From assembly GCF_900183385.1 (NCBI RefSeq), contig NZ_FXUT01000010.1, positions 265,241 through 329,240 of the forward strand: a DNA stretch of 64,000 nucleotides. Direction: 5' to 3'. Positions within the stretch are counted from its first letter, which is position 1; each line of letters opens with the position of its first letter. The notes under the pieces are model-generated. The model saw only the letters and a list, made by a program, of their open reading frames with translations, was not told where the DNA came from and did not search any database. Below are positions 17,112 to 25,932 of this stretch, in pieces. Made by a program: the position numbers and the translations under genes. Source of the DNA: Listeria costaricensis (GTDB taxonomy: Bacteria > Bacillota > Bacilli > Lactobacillales > Listeriaceae).

Positions 17112-18275
17112 ATGAAAATCGGAATTGATTGTCTTTCTTTTTTTATCCCAGATTTATTTTTAGATATAGCTGAGCTAGCTGTCGCACGTGACACGGACCC
17201 AGCTAAATTCAAAATTGGCATTGGTCAGGATCAAATGGCCGTTCAGCCGCTCACGCAGGATATTGTCACACTTGGAGCCAACGCGGCCAAAAAAATCGTC
17301 ACAGATGCTGACCGGGCACTGATCGATATGGTTATCGTTGGAACGGAATCTGGAACGGATTTCTCCAAAGCTAGCGCAGTTGTCATTCATGAGCTGCTGG
17401 ATATTCAGCCGTTTGCCCGCTCTTTTGAAATCAAAGAAGCCTGCTACGGTGGAACAGCCGCCTTGCAACTGGCCAAAGAATACGTCGCCAACCATCCTGA
17501 TCGCAAAGTGCTTGTCATTGCCAGCGATATCGCACGCTATGGGCTGAATTCAGGCGGTGAAGTCACACAGGGTGCTGGTGCAGTCGCCATGCTGATCACC
17601 AAAGATCCGCGCGTACTTGTTTTAGCAGACGACAGTACGTTCCTAACAGAAAATGTCTATGACTTTTGGCGTCCTGCTTATAGCGAATTTCCGATTGTCG
17701 ACGGTCCGCTTTCCAATACGACCTATATCGAATCTTTCCAAAAAGTTTGGCACCGTCACAGCGAAGTAACCGGCTTGACACTCAGTGACTATGATGCCCT
17801 CAGCTTCCATATTCCTTATACGAAGATGGGCAAAAAAGCATTGCTCAGCGTATTGGATGAAACAGATGAAGCCACGCGTGAACGACTTCTCGCTCGTTAT
17901 GAGGAAAGCATCCGTTACAGCCGCCGTATTGGCAATCTTTATACCGGCTCGCTTTATATGGGCTTAATTTCCCTGCTTGAAAACAGCGCGGCACTCACTG
18001 GCGGAAGTAGAATTGGGCTATTCAGCTACGGTTCTGGCGCGGTGAGCGAATTTTTCACTGGCTATCTGGCAGAAGGCTTTGAAAATCATTTATTCCAATC
18101 GGCGCATCAGGAACTGCTTGAAAATCGTCGACAAGTTTCCATTTCAACATATGAAGAACTTTTCATTCAAAAACTGCCTGTTCACGGTGAAAGTGCTGTT
18201 TATGAGGACCCAATGCGTTTTTCCATCCAAAAAGTCGAAGGAGACATTCGCTACTACCGCAAAACGGAAAGCTAA
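17112..18275 (+). CDS. mvaS: Hydroxymethylglutaryl-CoA synthase
   Basis: 387 residues. It condenses acetoacetyl-CoA with acetyl-CoA to HMG-CoA, the second step of the mevalonate route to isopentenyl diphosphate. The nucleophilic cysteine is in FEIKEACYGGTAAL (near residue 110), the catalytic histidine in FHIPYTKMGKKALL and the general-base glutamate region in VGTESGTDFSK. GAGGTG lies upstream of the ATG. It is divergent from the thiolase that makes its substrate. Confidence 0.95.
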   Translation: MKIGIDCLSFFIPDLFLDIAELAVARDTDPAKFKIGIGQDQMAVQPLTQDIVTLGANAAKKIVTDADRALIDMVIVGTESGTDFSKASAVVIHELLDIQPFARSFEIKEACYGGTAALQLAKEYVANHPDRKVLVIASDIARYGLNSGGEVTQGAGAVAMLITKDPRVLVLADDSTFLTENVYDFWRPAYSEFPIVDGPLSNTTYIESFQKVWHRHSEVTGLTLSDYDALSFHIPYTKMGKKALLSVLDETDEATRERLLARYEESIRYSRRIGNLYTGSLYMGLISLLENSAALTGGSRIGLFSYGSGAVSEFFTGYLAEGFENHLFQSAHQELLENRRQVSISTYEELFIQKLPVHGESAVYEDPMRFSIQKVEGDIRYYRKTES

Positions 18276-18306
18276 CAAGTTCCCTCCACTTTCAATATAA
18301 ACGTAA

Positions 18307-18395
18307 GCGGCATAAAAGAGAAGCAGGTCGCTCAAAGCCTGACAACTTTCATGCCGGAAAGAAGCGCTTCTTTTTTAGATCGCTTCTTTTTCTGC
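18307..18395 (+). ncRNA. Unassigned structured RNA followed by a terminator, upstream of rarD
   Basis: A long irregular hairpin pairs GGCAT (18309-18313) with ATGCC (18351-18355), AAAG with CTTT and CAGG with CCTG, with symmetrical internal loops. It is followed by AAAGAAGCG and CGCTTCTTTTT, an intrinsic terminator. The segment AAAAGAGAAGC (18314-18324) is also complementary (10 of 11) to GCTTCTTTTTT of the terminator, so two exclusive folds are possible. It does not match any riboswitch class I know. It could simply be the mvaS terminator region. Confidence 0.4.
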
Positions 18396-18484
18396 GGACA
18401 TTTTTTTCAAAATAACTGCTAGTATTCTGCTAGGATTTGAGCTAAAATAGTTTTATTATGCATTTTTAAAAAGGGGGAATCCAT

Positions 18485-19420
18485 TTGGAAAAGAAGCAGA
18501 ATGAACAGCTGATTGGCATCTTCGCTGGTGCCATCGCTTATGTGATTTGGGGCATTCTTCCCATGTACTGGAAGCTTGCTGAACAAGTCCCGGCTGGCGA
18601 AATTCTTGCTTATCGCATCTTGTGGTCGTTCGTCTTCATGGTATTTCTCATTACCATTCTAAGAAAGACACAGGAAGTTTGGGCAGAAATTCAAGCGGTA
18701 CTAAAAAATCCGCGGACGGCTATTTTGATTACACTGGCTGCTCTACTGATTACAGTCAATTGGTTTACTTTTATCTTTACTGTTAACAGCGGGCATGTCA
18801 CAGAAGCAAGTCTGGGCTATTATATCAATCCACTTGTCAACGTGCTGATCGCAATGATTTTTCTGAAAGAACGACTGACTCGTGCTGAAATCGTCGCCGT
18901 TTTACTTGCTTTTGTCGGCGTGCTGATTTTATCGATTCATGGCGGTAGCATTCCTTACGCTGCACTGATCATGGCGGTAAGTTTCAGCCTATACGGCTTG
19001 ATCAAAAAATATGTGCCGGTTTCTACCTACACAGGATTGACACTTGAAACGGTCATTATTGCGCCATTTGCTCTTATTTACCTATTATTTTTTGCCGAAA
19101 ACTTCTTTATGAGTTTTGATTTAAAGACGGATCTCGTCATGGCTGGTGCAGGGATTGTGACGGCGATCCCACTACTGCTTTTTGCCACTGCCGCCAAAAA
19201 GATCAGTTATACAATGGTTGGATTTTTACAATATATCGGACCAACGCTCATGTTTATTTTGGGCGTGCTGGTTTATCAGGAAAGCTTTGACCATACCGAA
19301 TTGATCGCCTTTCTATTCATTTGGGCTGCTATCCTGACATTTACTTTTGCGCACATTCTGATTGCCCGCAAAAACAAGCAACTGGAAAATGCCGCCAAAC
19401 ACATAAAAGCCAATTCCTGA
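18485..19420 (+). CDS. rarD: EamA-family permease RarD
   Basis: 311-residue membrane protein with ten predicted helices in two EamA repeats. The start is IFAGAIAYVIWGILPMYWKLAEQVPAGEILAYRILWSFVF, where the PxYWK and EILAYRxxWS motifs are typical of RarD. It belongs to the drug/metabolite transporter superfamily; the substrate is unknown. The start is TTG with AGGGGGA upstream. A terminator overlaps the stop codon. Confidence 0.88.
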   Translation: MEKKQNEQLIGIFAGAIAYVIWGILPMYWKLAEQVPAGEILAYRILWSFVFMVFLITILRKTQEVWAEIQAVLKNPRTAILITLAALLITVNWFTFIFTVNSGHVTEASLGYYINPLVNVLIAMIFLKERLTRAEIVAVLLAFVGVLILSIHGGSIPYAALIMAVSFSLYGLIKKYVPVSTYTGLTLETVIIAPFALIYLLFFAENFFMSFDLKTDLVMAGAGIVTAIPLLLFATAAKKISYTMVGFLQYIGPTLMFILGVLVYQESFDHTELIAFLFIWAAILTFTFAHILIARKNKQLENAAKHIKANS

Positions 19421-19440
19421 TATAATAGGAGTTGGCTTTT
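19406..19440 (+). terminator. Terminator of rarD
   Basis: AAGCCAATTCCT and AGGAGTTGGCTT arms followed by a short T run; the stem overlaps the rarD stop codon. Confidence 0.7.
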
Positions 19441-19471
19441 ACATTTGTTTACAAAAAGGGAGTGCGAGAAA

Positions 19472-19720
19472 TTGACAACAGATCATTTACTGCTTGCAAA
19501 TTTATCCAAGCTGCACACAACCGAGCTTGGGCTAGTTCGAATAAAGAAAAATCTGTCTCTGGATACTGATCAGGTTGTCGACTGGTGCAAAACTAAAATC
19601 TGTTCGCCTCATGCTGCCATCTCCCAAAAAGGAAAGAATTGGTACGTGGAGGCAGATGGCTGTATCCTCACAATTAATGCGCACAGCTACACAATCATTA
19701 CCGCGCATAAAAAGAACTAA
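19472..19720 (+). CDS. DUF3781 family protein
   Basis: 82-residue small protein. It shows the DUF3781 pattern: LHTTELGLVRIKKNLSL, then VDWCKTKICS and the ending GKNWYVEADGCILTINAHSYTIITAHK. Function is unknown for the family. The start is TTG, 9 nt after AGGGAG; a TTG nine codons upstream lacks such a site. It lies 36 bp before the deacylase gene and is probably cotranscribed with it. Confidence 0.8.
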   Translation: MTTDHLLLANLSKLHTTELGLVRIKKNLSLDTDQVVDWCKTKICSPHAAISQKGKNWYVEADGCILTINAHSYTIITAHKKN

Positions 19721-19755
19721 TACAGGGATATTTTACAAAAGGAGTGGAACGATTT

Positions 19756-20226
19756 ATGGCACATAAAACCAATGCTTGCCGACTGCTGGATCAGAAAAAG
19801 ATTCCGTACACGCTGCATGAATATACATTTTCAGAGGATGCACTTGATGCCGTCCATGTCGCACAGGAGACCGGTCAGGACCCGAGTGAAGTTTTTAAGA
19901 CACTTGTCGCACATGGAGATAAAACGGGCTATTTGGTCGCTTGTATTCCGGCTGACAAAACGCTAGACCTAAAGAAACTAGCTAAAATCAGTGGAAATAA
20001 AAAATGTGAAATGATCCATGTCAAGGATTTGGAAAAAATCACCGGATACATTCGCGGCGGCTGCTCACCGATTGGCATGAAAAAACTGTTCCCCACATTT
20101 TTGGACCAATCTGCCGAACAAAAAAACATTCTTTTCCTCTCTGCAGGAAAACGCGGTCTGCAGGTGGCCTTAGCACCAGAGGATCTGCTCCAAATAACGC
20201 GCGGCCAAATGACTTCGCTCACTTAA
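19756..20226 (+). CDS. Cys-tRNA(Pro)/Cys-tRNA(Cys) deacylase, YbaK/EbsC family
   Basis: 156 residues; trans-editing enzyme that hydrolyses Cys wrongly attached to tRNA-Pro. Typical segments are LLDQKKIPYTLHEY, VFKTLVAHGDKTGYLVACIPADKTLDLKKLA and the GYIRGGCSPIGMKK loop, which holds the substrate-facing residues. The start is ATG at 19756 after GGAG. It is followed by a strong terminator. Confidence 0.9.
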   Translation: MAHKTNACRLLDQKKIPYTLHEYTFSEDALDAVHVAQETGQDPSEVFKTLVAHGDKTGYLVACIPADKTLDLKKLAKISGNKKCEMIHVKDLEKITGYIRGGCSPIGMKKLFPTFLDQSAEQKNILFLSAGKRGLQVALAPEDLLQITRGQMTSLT

Positions 20227-20252
20227 AAAGCTTCAATTGAATCGTAAAAATA

Positions 20253-20316
20253 AGAAAACCTGAAAGGAAGCAATCTCCCACTTCTCCAAGTGGTTGCTTC
20301 CTTTCAGGTTCTTTTT
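20253..20316. terminator. Bidirectional terminator
   Basis: AACCTGAAAGGAAGCAA (20257-20273) and its perfect complement (20294-20310) form a 17-bp stem with A and T runs outside. It separates the convergent deacylase and activase genes. Confidence 0.92.
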
Positions 20317-20340
20317 ATATGCATGCAAACTTATTTTTTC

Positions 20341-23300
20341 TTAGTCACAATCGGTTTCTGTGCAACTTTCAGAGCGCTTAGCCGTCGTAGCAGCTGATTT
20401 GACCGTTTGGGCGATACTGCCGACCGGGTCACTTTCGCGGGCCCGTTTGACCGTACTGCCAAGCTTTTCAACGGGGGCACTTTCCCGTACTTTTTGGCGA
20501 ATCGTGACATTGGCACCCATTTTTGTCGGTTGCTCAGTCGCCTTCTGTGCCACACTTTGATCAGCTAGTTGTTTCTTTGCGATCGAGAGCATCAGTTTAA
20601 TCCGATTTAACTGATTCACAGAACTTGACCCAGAATCGTAGTCAATGGACATGATATTCGCTTGTGGATAGCGTTTTTTCAGTCCTTTGATCATCCCGCG
20701 TCCGGTAATATGGTTGGGCAGACACGCGAACGGTTGCAAGCAGGCAATATTGGGCACATCACTATCGAGCAGCTCAAACATTTCACCCGTCAAGAACCAG
20801 CCTTCTCCCATTTTATTTCCAAGTGAGAGCAGCTGACTGGCCTTCTCAGCAATAACTTCGATACTTTCCGGTGCCGTAAACCGTTCACTCGCCCGTAACG
20901 CCTCATTTACTGGCTTGCGGAACTGATTGATCAGCGGAATCGCCAGGCTCTGTTTGGCAAAAGATTTCACCTTCGAATGATTGAATGTGTTGGCCGCAAA
21001 ATGATCATCATAACAGCAATAAAGCAGGAAGTCTGAAAGATCTGGAACGACCGCCTCGCCGCCCTCTTGTTCGATTACATCGACAATTTGATTATTGGCA
21101 CCTGGATGGAATTTCACCAGAATTTCACCCACCACGCCTACACGCGGTTTCACTTCATCTGTAATCGGCAACTGATCAAACTGCTCCACCATTTCCTGTG
21201 CAAGCTTTTTATAGGCTTTGAACGAATAGTCGCGCATCAGTTCCTTACCTTTTTCCAGATATTCCGCAAATAGCGCATTGGCCGAGCCTTTTTGCACTTC
21301 ATAAGGACGTGTCCGATATAACATTCGGTCCAAGCCGTCGCCAAGTGCAATCCCAGCCATAAAGCGAGTCAGCACTTTTGGTGTCATTTTAAAGCCAGGT
21401 TGTTTTTCCAAGCCGTTCGCATTGAGTGAAATCACTGGAATGTGATCCATGTCTGCTTCCTTCAAGGCTTTTTTCAGCATTGAAATATAGTTCGTCGCCC
21501 GACAGCCGCCGCCCGTTTGCGTCATCAATACCGCCAATTTATCCAAATCGTAGTGGCCATGTTTCAGCGCATCCATCATTTGACCTATCGTCAAGATCGC
21601 CGGATAGCAGGCATCATTATTGACGTAACGCAGGCCTTCATCAACAGCACGTGGTGTCACAGCCGGCAAGACTTCAAGCTGATAGCCCGTTTCCCGCCCA
21701 GCGGCTTCAAGCAGGGCAAAATGAGTGGGGGCCAGCTGAGGAGCCAGAATCGTATAGGTCTTCCGCATTTCTTTGGTGAACAGCGGACGTTCTTTCGGAG
21801 CCGGCATTGGCACTGGCTTAATCTCATTTTTATCGCGTTCACTGATCGCCGCTTTCAAGGAACGAATCCGAATCCGTGCAGCGCCTAGATTATTGATTTC
21901 ATCGATTTTTAGCAAGGTGTAGACCTTATTATGACCTTCAATGATTTCCTGACACATATCCGTTGTGATCGCATCTAGACCGCAACCGAATGAAGTCAGC
22001 TGAACGAACTCCAGATTTTCCTGTGTCGCTGTAAAACTAGCTGCCCGGTAAAGACGTGCATGATATTTCCACTGATTTTCGACCCGCAGTTTGAAATCTA
22101 TTTCACCCAGATGAGAAATCGAGTCTTCCGTTAAAACAGCCATGCCGTTCATCGTGATTAGTTCAGGAATTCCGTGATTGACTTCCGGATCGATATGATA
22201 CGGGTGTCCAGCTAGAACGATCCCTTTGATGCCATTTTTCTCCATGTAATGCAAGGCTGCTTCGCCTTCTTGCTGAATATCTCTGCGTACCTGTTCGGCT
22301 TCTTGCAGACCCGCTTGAACAGCCACTGCCATTTCATCTGCCGGAATATCCGGGAAAGTTTGCTGCATGACAGAAATCAACGCTTTTTCATTATCAAGTG
22401 TCAAAAACGGACTGTACATGGGAATATTTTGTTCTTCCAGCGCATCAACGTTGACGCGAATCACTTCTGGATAGCCCGCTACAACTGGGCAGTTGAAGTT
22501 ATTCGTTGCTTCGCCAAATTCTGGCTTTTCATAGACAACCGACGGATAAAAAATCGCGTCTACTTTTTTGCGAATCAAGTCCATCACATGACCGTGTGTC
22601 AATTTGGCTGGGTAGCAGACCGCTTCGGAGGCAATCGTTTCAATCCCTTTATCATAAAGGTTTTTCGAAGATTTGGAAGAAAGCTGCACACGATAACCCA
22701 GTTTATCAAAAATGGTAAACCAGAGCGGATAGTTTTCATAGACGTTAAGCGCCCGAGGAATCCCAATCGTTCCCCGCGTTGCTTCCGATTTTTTGAGTGG
22801 CTTATAATCAAAAATTCGTTTGGCTTTATAAGCATATACATTCGGCAAAATGTTCCGTTTCGACTCGACACGTTCCCCGCGTTCACAACGATTTCCACTC
22901 ACAAAAGCACGGTCATCATCAAAACGCGTGATCGTCAGTTGACAGGTGTTGCTGCAAAGGTTACAACGCGACTGAGACGTTTCAGCACGGAAGTCCCGTA
23001 GTTTTTCAAGAACGAGCATTTCTGTCACTTCGCCGGTTTCGTAATTTTCTTTTGCAATAAGGGCGGCCCCGTAGGCACCCATCATACCAGCAATATCCGG
23101 CCGCACAACTTCCCGTTCAGTTAAAAGTTCAAAGGCACGCAAAACGGCTTCATTATAAAAAGTACCGCCTTGAACGATCACCTTGTCGCCAATATCTTTC
23201 GGACTGCGCAGTTTGATCACCTTTTGAAGCGCATTTTTCACCACTGAATAGGCCAGCCCGGCAGAAAGGTCCTCCATGCTGACGCCCTCTTTTTGAACCT

Positions 23301-24774
23301 GCTTCACTTTTGAGTTCATAAATACCGTACAACGCGACCCCAGATCAACCGGTTCCTTCGCTTCCAGTGCACAGCTGGCAAAATCCTCAATCGACAAGTT
23401 CAACGTTTTGGCAAAAGTTTCAAGAAATGAGCCGCAGCCTGCCGAACAAGCCTCATTCAGCATCAAACTGTCGAGCGCCCCATTTTTAATCTTCATACAC
23501 TTCATATCTTCCCCGCCAATGTCTAGAATAAAATCAACGTCTGGCAAGAATTCCCGCGCCGCCCGGTAGTGCGCCACTGTTTCGATCTCCCCAACATCAA
23601 TCTTAAGTGCCGCCTTGATCAGTGATTCGCCGTAACCCGTGATCCCCGATTGGACAATCCGCACCGTCTCTGGAAGCTGTTCGTAAAGTTCACTCGTCGC
23701 ATCAATGACCGATTGAAGCGGATTTCCCTTGTTACTTCCATAATAGGTGTAAAGAATCTCACGTTCTTGACTCATCAAAATCAGTTTGGTCGTAGTCGAG
23801 CCGGCATCAATTCCTAAATAAGCGTCTCCCGCATAGTCCGCAAGCTCGCGCCGTGGTGCTTTCATCGTATTATGGCGCTCTCTAAAGCGAGCCAGATCAG
23901 CCTCATCTTCAAATAGGGCAGGCAGTGTCACCGTATCCTTCGCCATTTGCCCCAAGTCCATTTTCGACAATTTCGCAATCAAAGAATCAATATGGAAAGG
24001 TTCATCTTCCACACCAGTAAAAGCCGTTCCCAGTGCAATAAAATATTCTGCATTGTGAGGCGCGATAATTTCATCCTCTTTCAGCTTCAACGTCTCTACA
24101 AAGCGATGACGCAGCTGATCCAGAAAAGTTAACGGACCGCCTAAAAAAGCCACCTTCCCGCGAATTGGACGACCGCATGCCAGTCCACTGATGGTTTGTG
24201 TCACAACACTTTGGAAAATGGATGCTGCAATATCTTCTTTTCTTGCGCCTTCGTTCAACAGGGGCTGCACATCCGTTTTGGCAAAAACACCACATCTTGA
24301 AGCAATTGGATAGATCGTTTGCGCTCCTTGTGCATATTCATTAAGACCATTGGGATCAGTTTGCAGAAGCGTGGCAATTTGGTCAATAAAAGCACCGGTT
24401 CCGCCAGCACAAGCATTATTCATCCGTTGTTCGATCCCGCCGCTGAAATAAATAATCTTGGCATCTTCCCCACCAAGCTCAATCACAACGTCCGTTTCTG
24501 GAATGACCTGTTCGACCGCTTCTGTACAAGCAATGACTTCCTGCACAAAAGGTACCTCTAGAAATTTTGAAATGGACAATCCGGATGAACCCGTAATCTT
24601 GAACGTCATTTCCTCTGTTTGGCATTTTTTCTTTAAGTCCTGCATGATTTCAAGTGTTACTTTTTTGATATCGGAATAATGACGTCTGTAAGTTTGAAAA
24701 AGAATTTCCCCTTTATCATTCAGCGCTACAGCCTTTGCCGTTGTTGAGCCGACATCTAGTCCTGCGTGAATCAT
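20341..24774 (-). CDS. Fused 2-hydroxyacyl-CoA dehydratase activase / HgdB-like iron-sulfur protein (COG1924-COG3580-COG3581 type)
   Basis: 1477 residues. Two ASKHA ATPase modules come first, with LDVGSTTAKAVAL (6-18) and GIDAGSTTTKLIL (321-333). Each has the cysteine pair that holds a bridging [4Fe-4S] cluster in dehydratase activases: C122/C161 and C443/C482. Next is a linker with CNLCSNTC (604-611) and C630, then DUF2229/HgdB-like regions with further conserved cysteines (C720, C931, C941, C1056, C1091). The last about 65 residues are low-complexity and charged. Activases use ATP to drive low-potential electrons into a partner cluster. Fusion of reductase and acceptor is widespread in Firmicutes but the substrate is not known. 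A perfect TetR-type palindrome lies upstream; no dehydratase subunits are nearby. Confidence 0.85.
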   Translation of the reverse strand: MIHAGLDVGSTTAKAVALNDKGEILFQTYRRHYSDIKKVTLEIMQDLKKKCQTEEMTFKITGSSGLSISKFLEVPFVQEVIACTEAVEQVIPETDVVIELGGEDAKIIYFSGGIEQRMNNACAGGTGAFIDQIATLLQTDPNGLNEYAQGAQTIYPIASRCGVFAKTDVQPLLNEGARKEDIAASIFQSVVTQTISGLACGRPIRGKVAFLGGPLTFLDQLRHRFVETLKLKEDEIIAPHNAEYFIALGTAFTGVEDEPFHIDSLIAKLSKMDLGQMAKDTVTLPALFEDEADLARFRERHNTMKAPRRELADYAGDAYLGIDAGSTTTKLILMSQEREILYTYYGSNKGNPLQSVIDATSELYEQLPETVRIVQSGITGYGESLIKAALKIDVGEIETVAHYRAAREFLPDVDFILDIGGEDMKCMKIKNGALDSLMLNEACSAGCGSFLETFAKTLNLSIEDFASCALEAKEPVDLGSRCTVFMNSKVKQVQKEGVSMEDLSAGLAYSVVKNALQKVIKLRSPKDIGDKVIVQGGTFYNEAVLRAFELLTEREVVRPDIAGMMGAYGAALIAKENYETGEVTEMLVLEKLRDFRAETSQSRCNLCSNTCQLTITRFDDDRAFVSGNRCERGERVESKRNILPNVYAYKAKRIFDYKPLKKSEATRGTIGIPRALNVYENYPLWFTIFDKLGYRVQLSSKSSKNLYDKGIETIASEAVCYPAKLTHGHVMDLIRKKVDAIFYPSVVYEKPEFGEATNNFNCPVVAGYPEVIRVNVDALEEQNIPMYSPFLTLDNEKALISVMQQTFPDIPADEMAVAVQAGLQEAEQVRRDIQQEGEAALHYMEKNGIKGIVLAGHPYHIDPEVNHGIPELITMNGMAVLTEDSISHLGEIDFKLRVENQWKYHARLYRAASFTATQENLEFVQLTSFGCGLDAITTDMCQEIIEGHNKVYTLLKIDEINNLGAARIRIRSLKAAISERDKNEIKPVPMPAPKERPLFTKEMRKTYTILAPQLAPTHFALLEAAGRETGYQLEVLPAVTPRAVDEGLRYVNNDACYPAILTIGQMMDALKHGHYDLDKLAVLMTQTGGGCRATNYISMLKKALKEADMDHIPVISLNANGLEKQPGFKMTPKVLTRFMAGIALGDGLDRMLYRTRPYEVQKGSANALFAEYLEKGKELMRDYSFKAYKKLAQEMVEQFDQLPITDEVKPRVGVVGEILVKFHPGANNQIVDVIEQEGGEAVVPDLSDFLLYCCYDDHFAANTFNHSKVKSFAKQSLAIPLINQFRKPVNEALRASERFTAPESIEVIAEKASQLLSLGNKMGEGWFLTGEMFELLDSDVPNIACLQPFACLPNHITGRGMIKGLKKRYPQANIMSIDYDSGSSSVNQLNRIKLMLSIAKKQLADQSVAQKATEQPTKMGANVTIRQKVRESAPVEKLGSTVKRARESDPVGSIAQTVKSAATTAKRSESCTETDCD

Positions 24775-24890
24775 CTAACTCATCCTCTCTACTGCTTGTC
24801 TTTACATATCTGTACCTTCAATTGCGCATTTCTTCACATTAGATTCGAAACTTTTGGTTAATTACACGAAAAATTTTCATTCCCCAAAAA

Positions 24891-24908
24891 TGAGTGAGTA
24901 CTCACTCA
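24891..24908. promoter_or_regulatory. Perfect 18-bp palindrome, TetR-type operator
   Basis: TGAGTGAGTACTCACTCA is fully self-complementary. It lies about 40 bp downstream of a candidate -10 box and about 117 bp upstream of the activase start codon. The TGAGTGA half-site is common for TetR/AcrR repressors. No TetR gene is in the window. Confidence 0.65.
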
Positions 24909-24947
24909 AATCACACACTAATAATTGAGCGCATTTATACACTATCC

Positions 24948-24975
24948 ATTTTACACGAATATTTCGCTTTGTAAA
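24948..24975 (-). promoter_or_regulatory. Possible promoter of the activase gene
   Basis: TTTACA (24970-24975) and TAAAAT (24948-24953) on the minus strand with 16-bp spacing. The 340-bp gap between the activase and azoreductase genes otherwise holds the palindrome and the azoreductase terminator only. Confidence 0.5.
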
Positions 24976-25013
24976 GCATTTCACGAGCAAGATTGATCAA
25001 ATGATTCTTCTAT

Positions 25014-25097
25014 AAAAAAAGAAATCCTGCCGATAGACAGCACGCCAAACTAGATTTTCATCTAATTTCAAAATTGCTGCTCCTCGACTAGGATTTC
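25014..25097 (-). terminator. Long terminator structure of the azoreductase gene
   Basis: GAAATCCT and AGGATTTC form the outer stem on the minus strand, with inner pairings (GCAGCA/TGCTGT and a TAGAT/ATCTA hairpin) and T7 at the end. It is longer and more branched than a usual terminator. Confidence 0.6.
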
Positions 25098-25114
25098 CTT
25101 AAAACCACTTCATT

Positions 25115-25747
25115 TTAGAAAGTTTTGGCACGTGCTGCTGCTTCTTTTTTCGCGGCTGCTACGATTTCTTCTTCTCGGCTCGGGTCATGGTCAATTCCTT
25201 CGACAAAAATGGTCGGCTCCACTTCCGCCCCAATAAAGCCTAAAATAGTTTTCACATAAGGCTCTCCGTGCGAATAGTTGAATTCAAGATTGGAATAAAC
25301 GCCGCCGCTGCCATGAATCTGGATGGCTTTTTTATTTTTCAAAAGCCCTTCTGCGCCATGTTCTGTGTAACGGAATGTTTTCCCAGCTACAACAAAAGTA
25401 TCGATATAGGCTTTAAGAACAGGCGGAATGCTCAAGTTCCATAACGGATAGACAAAAATATATTTATCGGCAGCCATAAACTGTTCTGTTAATGCCCCAT
25501 AAGTAGCCATTTTTTGTTGCGTGCTTTCCGGGATTTCTTTCAAATCCTTCCCTGCTGCAAGCGCTTGGCCAGCCTGCATAAATTCTAAATCGATCAACGG
25601 AATATCCATTTGATACAGTTCCAATACTTCCACTTCATCATTTGGATTTTCTAAACGATAGTTTTCTAAAAAGACATTAGCCACCTGTGCACTTCTCGAT
25701 ACTTCATCTGGAAGCGGTGATGCTTTAATCATTAATACTTTCGACAA
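25115..25747 (-). CDS. azoR: FMN-dependent NADH:quinone/azo reductase AzoR
   Basis: 210-residue flavodoxin-fold reductase that reduces quinones and azo compounds with NADH and FMN. Visible are VLMIKASPLPDEVSRSAQVA (phosphate-binding loop), FVYPLWNLSIPPVLKAYID and IQIHGSGGVYSN, as in AzoR. The start is TTG at 25747 just after AGGTGA; the frame is open 12 codons upstream. It is divergent from manR, an arrangement recalled for lmo0786-lmo0785. Confidence 0.9.
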   Translation of the reverse strand: MSKVLMIKASPLPDEVSRSAQVANVFLENYRLENPNDEVEVLELYQMDIPLIDLEFMQAGQALAAGKDLKEIPESTQQKMATYGALTEQFMAADKYIFVYPLWNLSIPPVLKAYIDTFVVAGKTFRYTEHGAEGLLKNKKAIQIHGSGGVYSNLEFNYSHGEPYVKTILGFIGAEVEPTIFVEGIDHDPSREEEIVAAAKKEAAARAKTF

Positions 25748-25870
25748 TGTGTTCACCTCGCCATTATTTTTCGTTCCTTTCATATGATAGAACTTTCACA
25801 TATATTCGTCAACCGTAAGCTTTTCATTGACATTTTCAAATATGTTGCTAGAATAAATACAGAATTTCCG

Positions 25871-25917
25871 AGTGTATTAGAATTAACTGATACACTAGCG
25901 AATAATCAATACACTAA
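25871..25917. promoter_or_regulatory. Three ManR-box-like repeats upstream of manR
   Basis: AGTGTATTAG (25871-25880), TGATACACTAG (25888-25898) and TCAATACACTAA (25906-25917) are copies, in both orientations, of TTAGTGTATTA, the motif also repeated in front of the mannose PTS operon. They suggest that ManR controls its own gene. Confidence 0.6.
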
Positions 25918-25932
25918 AAGGAGCCATCAAGC

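Noticed and set aside
22249-23001. 250-codon plus-strand frame inside the activase gene
   Set aside because: Complement of the conserved DUF2229 region; no start signal and no protein-like motif.
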